The notes below the pieces were generated by a model. That model was given only the letters and a program-made list of their open reading frames with translations, was not told the origin of the DNA and did not search any database. Of a DNA stretch of 64,000 nt, positions 20,625-29,288 are shown piece by piece (position 1 is the stretch's first letter; every line of letters starts with the position of its first letter). Source of the DNA: an uncultured Gemella sp. (GTDB lineage Bacteria; Bacillota; Bacilli; Staphylococcales; Gemellaceae); the NCBI RefSeq assembly GCF_900766305.1, contig NZ_CAAFUZ010000064.1:52028-116027 (forward strand). The letters run 5' to 3'. The translations under genes and the position numbers were made by a program.

Positions 20625-21465
20625 TAAAAAATTTTCCAAGAAGATAGTATTAAATAATGTTAGTTTTTCCGTAAGTACTGGAGAAATTGTAGCACTTGTT
20701 GGTAGAAATGGAAGTGGGAAAACAACATTATTAAAAATTCTATCAGGGATATATAGTCAAGATTCTGGGAAAATAAGAATTGAGGATGTAGATAATAAAA
20801 ATATAAAAAAACAACTGATTTATATACCAGATAGATTCGACTATTTTAAAAATTCTAAAATTAAAAAAGTTGGTGAATTTTATAAGTTAGCTTATGAAAA
20901 TTTTGATGAAAAATATTTTAAAACAGAATTAGAAAAAATTAAATTATCGCAAACTAGTAGATTATCTGAATTATCAAAAGGGCAACTGGCTATTTTTAGT
21001 TTGATTTTGGGGATTTCATGTCGAACGAAGTTTATCTTCTTAGATGAACCATTAGATGGAATAGATGTAATAAATACTAAAATGATAGTTGATTATATTT
21101 TGGATGCTCAAGGTGATGGGATTGGATTATTAATTAGTAGTCATCAATTAAATTCTTTAGAAAATATAAGTGATAAGGTTGTCTATTTGGATGAAGGAAT
21201 AGGAGTTAGCGAAGAAATTAATAAGGATGAGTACAGTAAATATCAATTAGTGTACCAAGAGAAAATACCAGATGAGTTACGCCGTAATACTAATGTGAAA
21301 ATAATTAGTAATATTGGAAGAGTCTATGTAGTTATTATTAGAGGAAGTTATGATTCCACTCATGATATTATCCAAGATAAAGATCTTCTTCAATATGATA
21401 AACTCCCTATTGCATTAGAAGATATCTTTTTATTAAATAGTAAGGGGGAAGATGAAAATGTGTAA
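20599..21465 (+). CDS. ABC transporter ATP-binding protein
   Basis: 288 residues. Walker A GRNGSGKTT near residue 35, signature LSKGQ in place of LSGGQ, Walker B FIFLDEPLDGID and H-loop SSHQL. The C-terminal about 70 residues are an accessory region typical of drug- or bacitracin-type exporters. Paired with the permease that overlaps its 3' end. Cargo unknown; the YtrA-type regulator suggests induction by cell-envelope stress, as in the Bacillus ytr operon. Confidence 0.9.
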   Translation: MKLTIEKINKKFSKKIVLNNVSFSVSTGEIVALVGRNGSGKTTLLKILSGIYSQDSGKIRIEDVDNKNIKKQLIYIPDRFDYFKNSKIKKVGEFYKLAYENFDEKYFKTELEKIKLSQTSRLSELSKGQLAIFSLILGISCRTKFIFLDEPLDGIDVINTKMIVDYILDAQGDGIGLLISSHQLNSLENISDKVVYLDEGIGVSEEINKDEYSKYQLVYQEKIPDELRRNTNVKIISNIGRVYVVIIRGSYDSTHDIIQDKDLLQYDKLPIALEDIFLLNSKGEDENV

Positions 21466-22867
21466 AGATATTTTAAAAATTATGCGCATATATTTGAAAC
21501 AATATTCAATAATGTTAATTATCCTATTAATTGCCTTCACGACATTTGCTGCTACAACTACTAATAAACAATTAAATGAATTAAAAAATGGAGTTGCATT
21601 TCATGATTTCCAATTAACTACAGGAATAGCTAAGGAGTTGGAAATTAGAAAAGGTGCATCTAATGATGAGGTAAATCAAAAAACACATGAATTGAATAAA
21701 ATGCAGGAAGAATATCAGAAAAATTATAAGGAAAGATTATCAAAAGAAAAATTTGATAAGATGAAACATTCTTATGCGGTTGGAGCATATTTGAATAACT
21801 TTCCTAGCACTGCACTGTGGACATTTTATACTAAGGATGAGGATATAAATGTCCTTACTGGAAATGAAAGTGAAAAATATAAACAGTACTTAACTGAAGA
21901 AGAACTGAATAATGTTCCTAAGTATAAAGAATGGTCAAGAATGCAGCCGGGTAGCAAGGAGTATTTTGACAAACAAGAAGAACTAGATAAAATATATCCT
22001 CCAGCACTAGATATTAGTAATACAAAAACATTAACTTTCTTAAAAGAAAATTTAGAATCTAGTAAATTTAAGTTAAAAGAAACTATGTTTAACGAGGGAA
22101 CTAATATTGGGTATTATATTTTAATAACTTTGATTACGTTATTAATCTTCGGAGTTGAATATCATACTAATTTTGGTAAATTTGTAGCGAGCTTACCTTA
22201 TGAAAAAGAGAAAGTATACTTTGCCAAAGTAATTTTATCATTCTTAACTTTAATAGTTAGCTACATTCTAACAGGATTAACAAATATAGCAGTTATAAGT
22301 AATAGTTTGTTAGGAGAACTCTATAATGTGCCAGCGGTATTTGAAATAAATAATAAAATTTATATACTAGGAATAGGGCTAGTATTACTAGGAGCAATCT
22401 TATCAAGTTTTTGTGGAAGTATATTGAGCATAGGTGTGATGTATATTCCAGCTCTTACATTAATATATTATCCATTGGGAGTATGGATTGGTGTAGGAAA
22501 ATTATTCTTTGTAAATTATTTTTCAAATAAGCCGTTTCTTGATAATATACCAAAGATGCCAATATTTTATTATTTCGGATACGCTCCTTGGAAGAATATA
22601 ATAATTTACCTAGTTATTTTAACTGTAATTATGCTGTTATCAAGTAAGGCCTATAAAAAGCATAATGTAGAAAAAGAAGGTGAATTTTTCATAATAGAAA
22701 GAGTTTCATTAGTGGGATATTTAATATTGTTAATGGGAATATTTGCTTTCGTATTAATAGTATTAATAGATGTATTTACTATTAACCGTGGTCTAGCTTT
22801 AGCATTAACAATATTATTAGTGCCAGCTATTCTTTGGAAGTTGGTTCAAACAAAGATCAGAATATAA
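21458..22867 (+). CDS. ABC transporter permease (ABC-2 like)
   Basis: About 469 residues. One N-terminal membrane segment (MLIILLIAFTTFAATTT), a long mostly soluble extracytoplasmic domain to about residue 205, then roughly six membrane segments. Two in-frame ATGs lie close together; 21458 is better spaced from AAGGGGG than 21452. It overlaps the ATPase gene by a few bases. Cargo cannot be inferred. Confidence 0.82.
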   Translation: MCKDILKIMRIYLKQYSIMLIILLIAFTTFAATTTNKQLNELKNGVAFHDFQLTTGIAKELEIRKGASNDEVNQKTHELNKMQEEYQKNYKERLSKEKFDKMKHSYAVGAYLNNFPSTALWTFYTKDEDINVLTGNESEKYKQYLTEEELNNVPKYKEWSRMQPGSKEYFDKQEELDKIYPPALDISNTKTLTFLKENLESSKFKLKETMFNEGTNIGYYILITLITLLIFGVEYHTNFGKFVASLPYEKEKVYFAKVILSFLTLIVSYILTGLTNIAVISNSLLGELYNVPAVFEINNKIYILGIGLVLLGAILSSFCGSILSIGVMYIPALTLIYYPLGVWIGVGKLFFVNYFSNKPFLDNIPKMPIFYYFGYAPWKNIIIYLVILTVIMLLSSKAYKKHNVEKEGEFFIIERVSLVGYLILLMGIFAFVLIVLIDVFTINRGLALALTILLVPAILWKLVQTKIRI

Positions 22868-22890
22868 AATTTTATTGAAAATTAAACACG

Positions 22891-22935
22891 AAAGATGAGA
22901 GATTCTTGAAAAATTAGAAATTCTCATCTTTTTAT
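22891..22935 (+). terminator. intrinsic terminator
   Basis: AAAGATGAGA pairs with TCTCATCTTT, followed by TTATAT. Between here and the T-box promoter (23156) I see only AT-rich sequence. Confidence 0.75.
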
Positions 22936-23155
22936 ATATTTAATAAAGTGCAGGTAAAGATCAATTTTATAAAGCTATTAATCGATATTTTCTCTAAATG
23001 ATACATATTTACAGTAAAAAATGAAAATTTTTAATCGATGAAAAGGATGAATTTAGACTTTAAAATTTACTGATTTAATTAGCTTTTATTCAAATAATAT
23101 GGAGTATATAAAAGTTCTACAGAAAGAAAACATGTAAATTTTTTCAAAAAAACTA

Positions 23156-23184
23156 TTGACAGATAAAAAATAACTTGTTATACT
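23156..23184 (+). promoter_or_regulatory. promoter of the T-box transcript
   Basis: Consensus TTGACA at 23156-23161, 17-base spacer, TATACT at 23179-23184. Confidence 0.85.
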
Positions 23185-23204
23185 TAATCACAAGTTAATG
23201 ATTC

Positions 23205-23481
23205 ACACGTTGAAAAGATAAGTAAAAGTGAAAGATGGTAAAGAGAGTCTCGGTTGGTGAAAAGAGATCGTATTGGAAACTTTGAAAATGGTCTTTGAGT
23301 GTTAATGGTCGAATAATTAGACCTTTACGGGTGAGCCCGTTATAGCTTCAGGGTATAACACCATTCTATTTTGGTGCGTACTTTTTGAGTTGATATTTGT
23401 GAGAATATCATAAAGTAAGGTGGTAACACGTAAATTATTAGACGTCCTTGCAGAAGCAAAAGCTTCTGTGAGGACTTTTTT
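23205..23481 (+). promoter_or_regulatory. T-box riboswitch, specifier AUG (methionine)
   Basis: The T-box sequence AAGGTGGTAACACG is at 23417-23430. It is followed by a 13 bp terminator (GTCCTTGCAGAAG at 23444, CTTCTGTGAGGAC to 23475) and a T-tract. In Stem I, AAAGA and AAAGT pair with TCTTT and ACTTT around the strand GAAA-ATG-G, which aligns with the GAAA-GGC-A specifier strand of the Bacillus glyQS leader. The specifier is therefore ATG at 23288-23290. The AG-bulge/terminal-loop region GAGAG...GGTTGGTGAAA is also present. Uncharged tRNA-Met should permit read-through into the cyclase gene. Confidence 0.85.
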
Positions 23482-23549
23482 ATTTCTCAAAATAATCACA
23501 AGAATTCTTAACTTAAAGAAATAATATAAACATTTCGGAGGAAAGAAAC

Positions 23550-24290
23550 ATGTCAGAATTACTAAATATTTATAAAACATTAAAAAACAAAAAATGGGTT
23601 AACTTAAGCCACAAAATTGATGAAAACTCACCTAAGTTCCCAGCGCTACCTGCGTTAGAAAAAGAAAACGTCTTCACTTTAAAAGATGGATTCTATGTTC
23701 AAAAATTCTCAGTTGTTGGACAATATGGAACACACATCGATGCGCCAATTCACTTCGTTGAAGGTGGTCGTTGGTTAGATGAAATCGAACTTAAAGATTT
23801 ACTATTACCTTTATACGTAATAGATAAAAGTAAAGAAGTAGCGGAGAATAATGATTATGTAATTACTAAACAAGACATTCTTGACTTCGAAGCTGAACAT
23901 GGTGAAATATTACCAGAATCATTCGTAGCATTTAGAAGTGATTGGTCAAAACGTTGGCCTAGCTATGATGAAATTAGAAATCTGGATGAAAATGATGTGC
24001 AACACACTCCAGGATGGGGAAGAGATGCACTAGAATTCTTAATTAAAGAAAGAAAAGTTAAAGCTGTAGGTCATGAAACATTAGATACTGACTCAGGAGT
24101 TACAGCGGCAGCTGAAGGTCTTATTCAAGAGTACTACTTACTAGAACAAGATATTTATCAAATAGAAGTTTTAGCAAATCTTGATCAAGTACCTGCGACT
24201 GGAGCTTTAATCTCAATTGCTTATCCAAACTGGACAGAAGCAACTGGATCTCCAGTAAGAGTAGTAGCGATATTACCAGAAGACGAATAG
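23550..24290 (+). CDS. cyclase family protein (kynurenine formamidase-like fold)
   Basis: 246 residues. QYGTHIDAPIHF fits the family metal-binding motif HxGTHxDxPxHF except that the first His is Gln. GHETLDTDSG carries a further conserved His/Asp. The family hydrolyses formamides or related amides with a divalent metal; kynurenine formamidase is one member. Here it is the first gene after a methionine T-box, so a role in methionine salvage or degradation is inferred. AGGAGGAAA precedes the ATG. Confidence 0.75.
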   Translation: MSELLNIYKTLKNKKWVNLSHKIDENSPKFPALPALEKENVFTLKDGFYVQKFSVVGQYGTHIDAPIHFVEGGRWLDEIELKDLLLPLYVIDKSKEVAENNDYVITKQDILDFEAEHGEILPESFVAFRSDWSKRWPSYDEIRNLDENDVQHTPGWGRDALEFLIKERKVKAVGHETLDTDSGVTAAAEGLIQEYYLLEQDIYQIEVLANLDQVPATGALISIAYPNWTEATGSPVRVVAILPEDE

Positions 24291-24386
24291 TACGGTCTTT
24301 ATAAAAAAGTTTTAGTTTATGAGAAAAAATAGATATTAGAAAAGAGAAAAGAAGAAAAGTTTGAAGAGAAAAGTAACTAGCAATTT

Positions 24387-24428
24387 ATAATAAAGTCAAA
24401 ATAATAAAGTCAAAATAATAAAGTCAGA
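24387..24428. repeat. 14 bp tandem repeat, three units
   Basis: ATAATAAAGTCAAA three times head to tail, the last with one change, in the gap after the cyclase gene. No function visible. Confidence 0.8.
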
Positions 24429-24442
24429 AGAATAAAACAAAA

Positions 24443-24520
24443 AGAGAAAATAAATTAGTTAAACAAAAGGAGAAAAAATATTATGTGTCAAGGTTGTCAA
24501 AATAAGGCGTTAGAAAGGAG
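24443..24520 (+). repeat. duplicated 5' end of the MetE-like gene (copy 1)
   Basis: A direct repeat of 24913-24990 with a handful of mismatches, offset exactly 470 bp. It contains the ribosome binding site, ATG (24483) and the first codons (MCQGCQNK) of the MetE-like gene. The copied frame continues through a few divergent codons to a TAA at 24534-24536. Confidence 0.8.
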
Positions 24521-24528
24521 CATTCGTA

Positions 24529-24900
24529 ATGCTTAAAGGATCTTGTTTATGTAAAGCAGTGACCTACACTCTAGATGAGGAATTATCGGAATTAGTTTTT
24601 TGTCATTGCTCATTTTGTCGGAAAGTAACTGCGTCTGCCTATACAGTTAATGCTAAAGTTAGCAGTAAAAAGCTAGTATTGCATGGAAAAGAAAATCTTG
24701 TTTCCTATAGTTCTTCTCCAGGGAAACAGCGTTATTACTGCCAGAACTGTCATAGTCAAATTTTCACTGTTCAAGAAAATATTCCAGAAGTCTGTGCTTT
24801 GAAATTAGGTACAATAGATGAATGCGATCAGAATTTACAAACTGTTTCTAAACGTCATATTTTTCAGGATCCAGCCTTTTCTTGGTTGCTTGATAAATAA
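24529..24900 (+). CDS. GFA-family (glutathione-dependent formaldehyde-activating enzyme-like) protein
   Basis: 123 residues. Three zinc-ligand clusters are visible: GSCLCKAV near residue 4, FCHCSFCRK near 24 and YYCQNCHS near 68, the pattern of the GFA domain. The biochemical role of most bacterial members is unproven. It lies inside a 470 bp duplication interval within the T-box operon, and its ribosome binding site (GAAAGGAG) is at the edge of the duplicated sequence, which suggests later insertion. Confidence 0.8.
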   Translation: MLKGSCLCKAVTYTLDEELSELVFCHCSFCRKVTASAYTVNAKVSSKKLVLHGKENLVSYSSSPGKQRYYCQNCHSQIFTVQENIPEVCALKLGTIDECDQNLQTVSKRHIFQDPAFSWLLDK

Positions 24901-24912
24901 ATCTAAGAAGAT

Positions 24913-24990
24913 AGAGAAAATAAATCATTTAAATAAAAGGAGAAAAAATATTATGTGTCAAGGTTGTCAAAATAAAGTAGTAGAAAGAGC
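24913..24990 (+). repeat. duplicated 5' end of the MetE-like gene (copy 2, functional)
   Basis: The intact counterpart of 24443-24520, containing AAAGGAGAA and the real start codon at 24953. Confidence 0.8.
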
Positions 24991-26116
24991 AGCATATAGA
25001 GTAGATCACGTGGGGTCATTTTTAAGACCTAAGGAATTAGTAGAAGCTCGTGAAAAATTTTCAAAAGGAGAATTATCACAAGAAGAATTAACTAAAGTAG
25101 AAGATAAAGTAATTACTGAGTTAGTTGAAAAACAAATAGCAAATGGACTAAAAGGAGTAACAGATGGAGAGTTCCGTCGTGCATACTGGCACCTAGACTT
25201 CTTCTGGGGTCTTAACGGTGTAGAACACGTTCAAGGAGAAAAAGGTTACCCATTCAAAGGTATCGAAACTAAACCAGATACAGCAAAAGTATCAGGAAAA
25301 ATTAGCGGAGAAAATCACCCATTTGTAGCACACTACAAATTCTTAAGAGACTTAGTAGCTGATAAAGAAGGTGTAACTGTAAAATTAACAATTCCATCAC
25401 CATCACAATTATACTTCGAGTTAATTCGTACAGAAGATCACATTAAAGGATACGAAAAATTCTACCCAACATTCGAAGAATTAAAAGACGCTATTGTAGC
25501 AGCTTATAAACAAGTAATCACAGATCTTTACAACGAAGGATTACGTGTATTACAATTTGATGATTGTACATGGGGAGCATTAGCTGATGACGGATTTGCG
25601 AATCGTTTCCGTGATGCGCGTCCATTAGAAGAAGTTCGTAGAGAATATGCAGCACGTTGTTTAGCATTAAATAACGAAGTTATCGATGGAAAACCAGGAG
25701 ACTTAGCAATCAATACACACGTTTGTCGTGGTAACTTTGCTTCTAAATGGATTTCTCAAGGGGGATACCAAAACGTTGAAGATGAGCTACTTGCTGGAGA
25801 AAACGTAAATGCATACTACTTAGAATACGATACAGATCGTGCAGGAGATTTCAAGCCACTAGCAAAAGTTGGAAAAGATAAAAAAGTTGTTTTAGGATTA
25901 ATTACATCTAAATTTGCAGATTTAGAAGATAAAGAAGAAGTAATCGCAAGAATTAAAGAAGCTAGCGAATATGTACCATTAGAAAACATCTACTTAAGTA
26001 CACAATGTGGATTTGCTTCTACAGAAGAAGGAAACGTGATTACTGAAGAAGATCAATGGAAAAAAATTGCCCTAATCAAAGAAATCGTAGAAGAGGTTTG
26101 GGGTACAGAAAAATAA
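24953..26116 (+). CDS. MetE-like cobalamin-independent methionine synthase family protein (YxjG/YxjH type)
   Basis: 387 residues, matching the short single-domain MetE homologues rather than the ~750-residue MetE. HVGSFLRPKELVEAREK is the N-terminal signature. Zinc ligands are expected in INTHVCRGN and STQCGFAS. Members make methionine from homocysteine or related methyl donors. The start is ATG 24953 after AAAGGAGAA; a longer open frame upstream has no ribosome binding site. Control by the methionine T-box at 23205 fits this role. No classical terminator follows; a dispersed repeat begins at 26127. Confidence 0.85.
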   Translation: MCQGCQNKVVERAAYRVDHVGSFLRPKELVEAREKFSKGELSQEELTKVEDKVITELVEKQIANGLKGVTDGEFRRAYWHLDFFWGLNGVEHVQGEKGYPFKGIETKPDTAKVSGKISGENHPFVAHYKFLRDLVADKEGVTVKLTIPSPSQLYFELIRTEDHIKGYEKFYPTFEELKDAIVAAYKQVITDLYNEGLRVLQFDDCTWGALADDGFANRFRDARPLEEVRREYAARCLALNNEVIDGKPGDLAINTHVCRGNFASKWISQGGYQNVEDELLAGENVNAYYLEYDTDRAGDFKPLAKVGKDKKVVLGLITSKFADLEDKEEVIARIKEASEYVPLENIYLSTQCGFASTEEGNVITEEDQWKKIALIKEIVEEVWGTEK

Positions 26117-26126
26117 TAATACTTTA

Positions 26127-26283
26127 GGGCTGACAAAAAGGTTCTAAAATTTAATAAAGTTCATATGAGAACTCATAGACGCAGTGGTTTATTGATATCT
26201 AAATTCACTTTATAAAAACTTTTTAGATATCTAAGAACCTACTGCGAGAAGTGACTCGAAATCCCGATTTTTGAGTCACTCCC
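26127..26283 (+). repeat. dispersed hairpin element, copy 1
   Basis: Shares CATAGACGCAGTGGTTTATT and the central dyad GATATCTAAA...TTTAGATATC with the copies at 37219, 47782, 49586 and 53343. Ends in AGTGACTC...GAGTCACTCCC. It is the only terminator-like structure after the MetE-like gene. The remaining bases to 26573 hold the leader described next. Confidence 0.85.
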
Positions 26284-26353
26284 AACCAAAAGAATTATAT
26301 AATTAAAGTAAATGATAAAAGTAAGCACATAAATTGACATTTTTATCTATAAT

Positions 26354-26573
26354 ACAGTAAACTAAACTAGCATTGATTTCATTCGTTCAATGTTAAATAA
26401 TATCTGGTTTTATTATTCTCATTATGAAATATAGTCTATTTAATCAATACATGAGTAGCAATGTAAGTCTCTCACTGTCGAATAGACAAATGTATTTAAC
26501 CATTATTAAATAGGGGAAACCAAAATATTTCGTAGTTAGAAAATAGGACTTAAAATCAAGGAGGAAAAAAAGA
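26354..26573 (+). promoter_or_regulatory. long 5' region of the peptide-transporter operon
   Basis: Two hairpins are visible: CATTGA/TCAATG (26371-26392) and GTCTATT/AATAGAC (26434-26487). I recognise no known riboswitch. TATAAT occurs at 26348-26353, but the TTGACA at 26334 is only eight bases away, so the promoter is unclear. Confidence 0.3.
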
Positions 26574-28133
26574 ATGAAAAAAAACAAATTGTTTATAGGA
26601 GCACTAGCGTTAGTAATGAGTGTTGTAACAGCATGTAGTTCAAAAACGCAAAACACAATTACCACTTCTCAAGATAAAGATACTTTCACGTATGCTATTA
26701 GTGATGATCCATCATCAACTAACCCAATCAAGGTTAGTGACCGTTGGGGATTAACAATGACTAATATTATCTACTCACCATTAATCAAGGTTAATGGTGA
26801 TGGTTCAAAAGAATATGCTTTAGCAGAATCTACTGAACTTGCAAAAGATGGTCTTAGCTTAAAAGTTAACTTAAGAAAAGATGTAAAATGGTCTGATGGA
26901 CAAAAATTCACAGCTGACGATGTAGTTTTCACTTACCAAACAAAAGCTAAAAAAGAAAATGGAAACTTCAAAAACTTATGGATTGGTGACAAACCGATAA
27001 CTATTGAGAAAGTAGATGACTACACTGTAGTATTTAAATTCCCAGAACCAAGTGCAGCTGCGGCAAATAACATTGCGAATGAAACTTACATTATTCCAAA
27101 ACACGTTTATGGAAATGTATCGGATTTCTCAGTTAAAGAATTAAAAGAAACACCAGTAGGAACTGGACCATACAAACTAGTAGAAAACAAACGTGGAGAA
27201 TACATTAAATTTGAAGCGAATGAAAATTATTACAATGGTAAACCAAAAGTTAAAAATGTAGTACTACGTATTATTAAAAACGCTGATACTACAAAAGTAG
27301 CTTTACAAAAAGGTGAGGTAGATGCAGCATATGTATTACCTGCTGCAATTAAAGATTTAGATTCTAAAAACATCGATACTTATCCTTACAGTGAAAACCG
27401 TATCGGATACTTAGGACTAAACACAAACACAGATGAATTAAAAGATGTTAAAGTTAGACAAGCTATTTTATACGCATTAAACAAAGAAGATATGAATAAA
27501 GCAGCTTACTTAGACAGTAAATACTACCAAAACCCTTATTCATTCTTACCACCGAAAAATCCATTCAATACTGATGATGTAGAGAAATATACTCAAAATA
27601 TTGAAAAAGCAAAATCACTATTAAAAGAAGCTGGAGTTTCTAACTTGAAACTTAACCTAGGATATGCAAGTAACGATGCTGCAAATACTATCCAAGCAAC
27701 ATTCATCCAACAACAATTACAAGCAGTAGGAATTAATGTTGAGCTTCGTGGTGGAGATGAAACAGCTATCTTCACAGAGTTAAGAAAAGTTGGTTCTAAA
27801 GCTTACAACCTATTCTTAGGTGGATATATCATGGGTAACGATCCTGATTTATACTCTAAGCTATTTGGATCAAATGGTACTTCAAATTACTTCCAATTCA
27901 GAAGTGAAAAAATTGATGGATTATTCAAACAAGGTGCAGCTGAATTAGATGAAACTAAACGTAAAGAAGTGTACAAAAACCTTCAACAAGAAGTTGCTAA
28001 CCAAGCATACCTATACCCAATCGTAGATAACCAAAAAATCTTAGCGGTTAACAAACGTGTTGGAAATGTTAACGATGCTAAGTTAGTCCCAATCTACACA
28101 TTTGATGATTTATCAAAAATTACTCTTAAATAG
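26574..28133 (+). CDS. oligopeptide ABC transporter substrate-binding lipoprotein (family 5)
   Basis: 519 residues. Signal peptide with lipobox VVTAC, Cys21 being the lipidated residue. The SBP family 5 core follows (ADDVVFTYQT, GTGPYKL, then LGLNTNTDEL and VRQAILYALNKEDM). Anchored outside the membrane, it captures peptides for the permease encoded next. AAGGAGGAAA precedes the ATG. Ligand class (peptide versus nickel) is inferred from overall similarity to OppA/AppA. Confidence 0.88.
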   Translation: MKKNKLFIGALALVMSVVTACSSKTQNTITTSQDKDTFTYAISDDPSSTNPIKVSDRWGLTMTNIIYSPLIKVNGDGSKEYALAESTELAKDGLSLKVNLRKDVKWSDGQKFTADDVVFTYQTKAKKENGNFKNLWIGDKPITIEKVDDYTVVFKFPEPSAAAANNIANETYIIPKHVYGNVSDFSVKELKETPVGTGPYKLVENKRGEYIKFEANENYYNGKPKVKNVVLRIIKNADTTKVALQKGEVDAAYVLPAAIKDLDSKNIDTYPYSENRIGYLGLNTNTDELKDVKVRQAILYALNKEDMNKAAYLDSKYYQNPYSFLPPKNPFNTDDVEKYTQNIEKAKSLLKEAGVSNLKLNLGYASNDAANTIQATFIQQQLQAVGINVELRGGDETAIFTELRKVGSKAYNLFLGGYIMGNDPDLYSKLFGSNGTSNYFQFRSEKIDGLFKQGAAELDETKRKEVYKNLQQEVANQAYLYPIVDNQKILAVNKRVGNVNDAKLVPIYTFDDLSKITLK

Positions 28134-28163
28134 TAATAAATAGTAGAAAATAAAATATAGTAT

Positions 28164-28286
28164 GAGGGGGAGTACGATAAAATCCTATTTAATAATAAGA
28201 TTTTATAGTATCTCCCTCGCTTTGTTAGTTTTAAGGGGAACGTTTATTTATAATTTATAACAAAAATATTTATGATAAATTATAAA
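28164..28286 (+). promoter_or_regulatory. two hairpins between binding-protein and permease genes
   Basis: The first (28164-28218) pairs GAGGGGGAGTAC and ATAAAATC with GATTTTAT and GTATCTCCCTC. The second (28247-28286) is a perfect TTTATAATTTAT/ATAAATTATAAA. Neither is followed by a strong T-tract. They probably stabilise the upstream mRNA or partly attenuate, so that the binding protein is made in excess. The first resembles the 3' hairpin of the dispersed element. Confidence 0.55.
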
Positions 28287-28330
28287 TGAATTGCATAAAA
28301 ATATAGTAATTAGAATTTAAAGGAGATTGT

Positions 28331-29287
28331 ATGATTCGATATATTTTAAAACGTATATTACAAGCAGTACCGCTACTTTTAGTAATATCGTTTATAGTAT
28401 TTACTTTAATACATTTAGCACCATATGATGCTATCGATGCACAGATAACGTCGAATATGTCACAAGAAGAAATAAATATACTTCGTGAGCAAAGTGGGCT
28501 TAATAAACCATTTTTAATTCAGTATGTTGATTGGTTAGGACAAATATTAAGCGGGAACTTCGGGCACTCACTAGTAACTCACAATAGTGTAGGAGAAGAA
28601 ATCCTAGCGAAAATACCTAATACAATATCATTAGTATTACCAGCCTACATAACAGCACTAATAATCGCAATAGTACTTGGATTACTAGCTGCTGCAAACA
28701 AAGGTAAATGGCAAGATAAATTCATCGATGCTGTAGCTTCATTAGGAATAGCTACTCCATCATTTTGGATAGCGATGATATTTATCTATGTTTTAGGATA
28801 TCAATTAAACTTATTCCCAATAATAGGGATGCATACAATTGGTAAAGAAGGCGATTTTGGTGATTTCTTATCACACTTTATTATGCCTTATCTAACTTTA
28901 ACAATCGTATTCTTCGCAGAACTTACACGTTATGTAAGATCTTCAGCTTTAAGCCAAACAAATGAAGAGTATGTAGTAGTTCAACAAGCTTTCCAAGCGA
29001 CAAAAACTCAAATTTTCACAAGACACATTATAAAAAATGTGTTAATACCAGTAATTACTCAAGTGGGTATGTCACTACCAATGTTAGTAACTGGAGCGAT
29101 TATTACAGAAACAGTATTTAGTTGGCCAGGAATAGGACCATATATTACACAAGCAACTAGAGCATTAGATTATCCTATTATAATGGCAGTAATGTTACTT
29201 TCAGCTACACTAGTAATAGTAGGTAATTTAATTTCAGATATACTTTACTCTATAGTAGATCCTAGAATTAGAAGAGGAGGTAAATAA
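28331..29287 (+). CDS. oligopeptide ABC transporter permease (OppB/DppB type)
   Basis: 318 residues, six membrane segments. The N-terminal MIRYILKRILQAVPLLLVIS and the EAA-loop region (EEYVVVQQAFQATKTQIFTR) are typical. AAAGGAG lies before the ATG. Confidence 0.9.
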   Translation: MIRYILKRILQAVPLLLVISFIVFTLIHLAPYDAIDAQITSNMSQEEINILREQSGLNKPFLIQYVDWLGQILSGNFGHSLVTHNSVGEEILAKIPNTISLVLPAYITALIIAIVLGLLAAANKGKWQDKFIDAVASLGIATPSFWIAMIFIYVLGYQLNLFPIIGMHTIGKEGDFGDFLSHFIMPYLTLTIVFFAELTRYVRSSALSQTNEEYVVVQQAFQATKTQIFTRHIIKNVLIPVITQVGMSLPMLVTGAIITETVFSWPGIGPYITQATRALDYPIIMAVMLLSATLVIVGNLISDILYSIVDPRIRRGGK

Positions 29288-29288
29288 G

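Noticed and set aside
24483..24536. 17-codon frame starting MCQGCQNK
   Set aside because: It is the duplicated start of the MetE-like gene, cut by a stop; treated as a repeat rather than a gene.
26334..26353. TTGACA close to TATAAT before the peptide-binding protein
   Set aside because: The spacer is only eight bases, too short for sigma-A.
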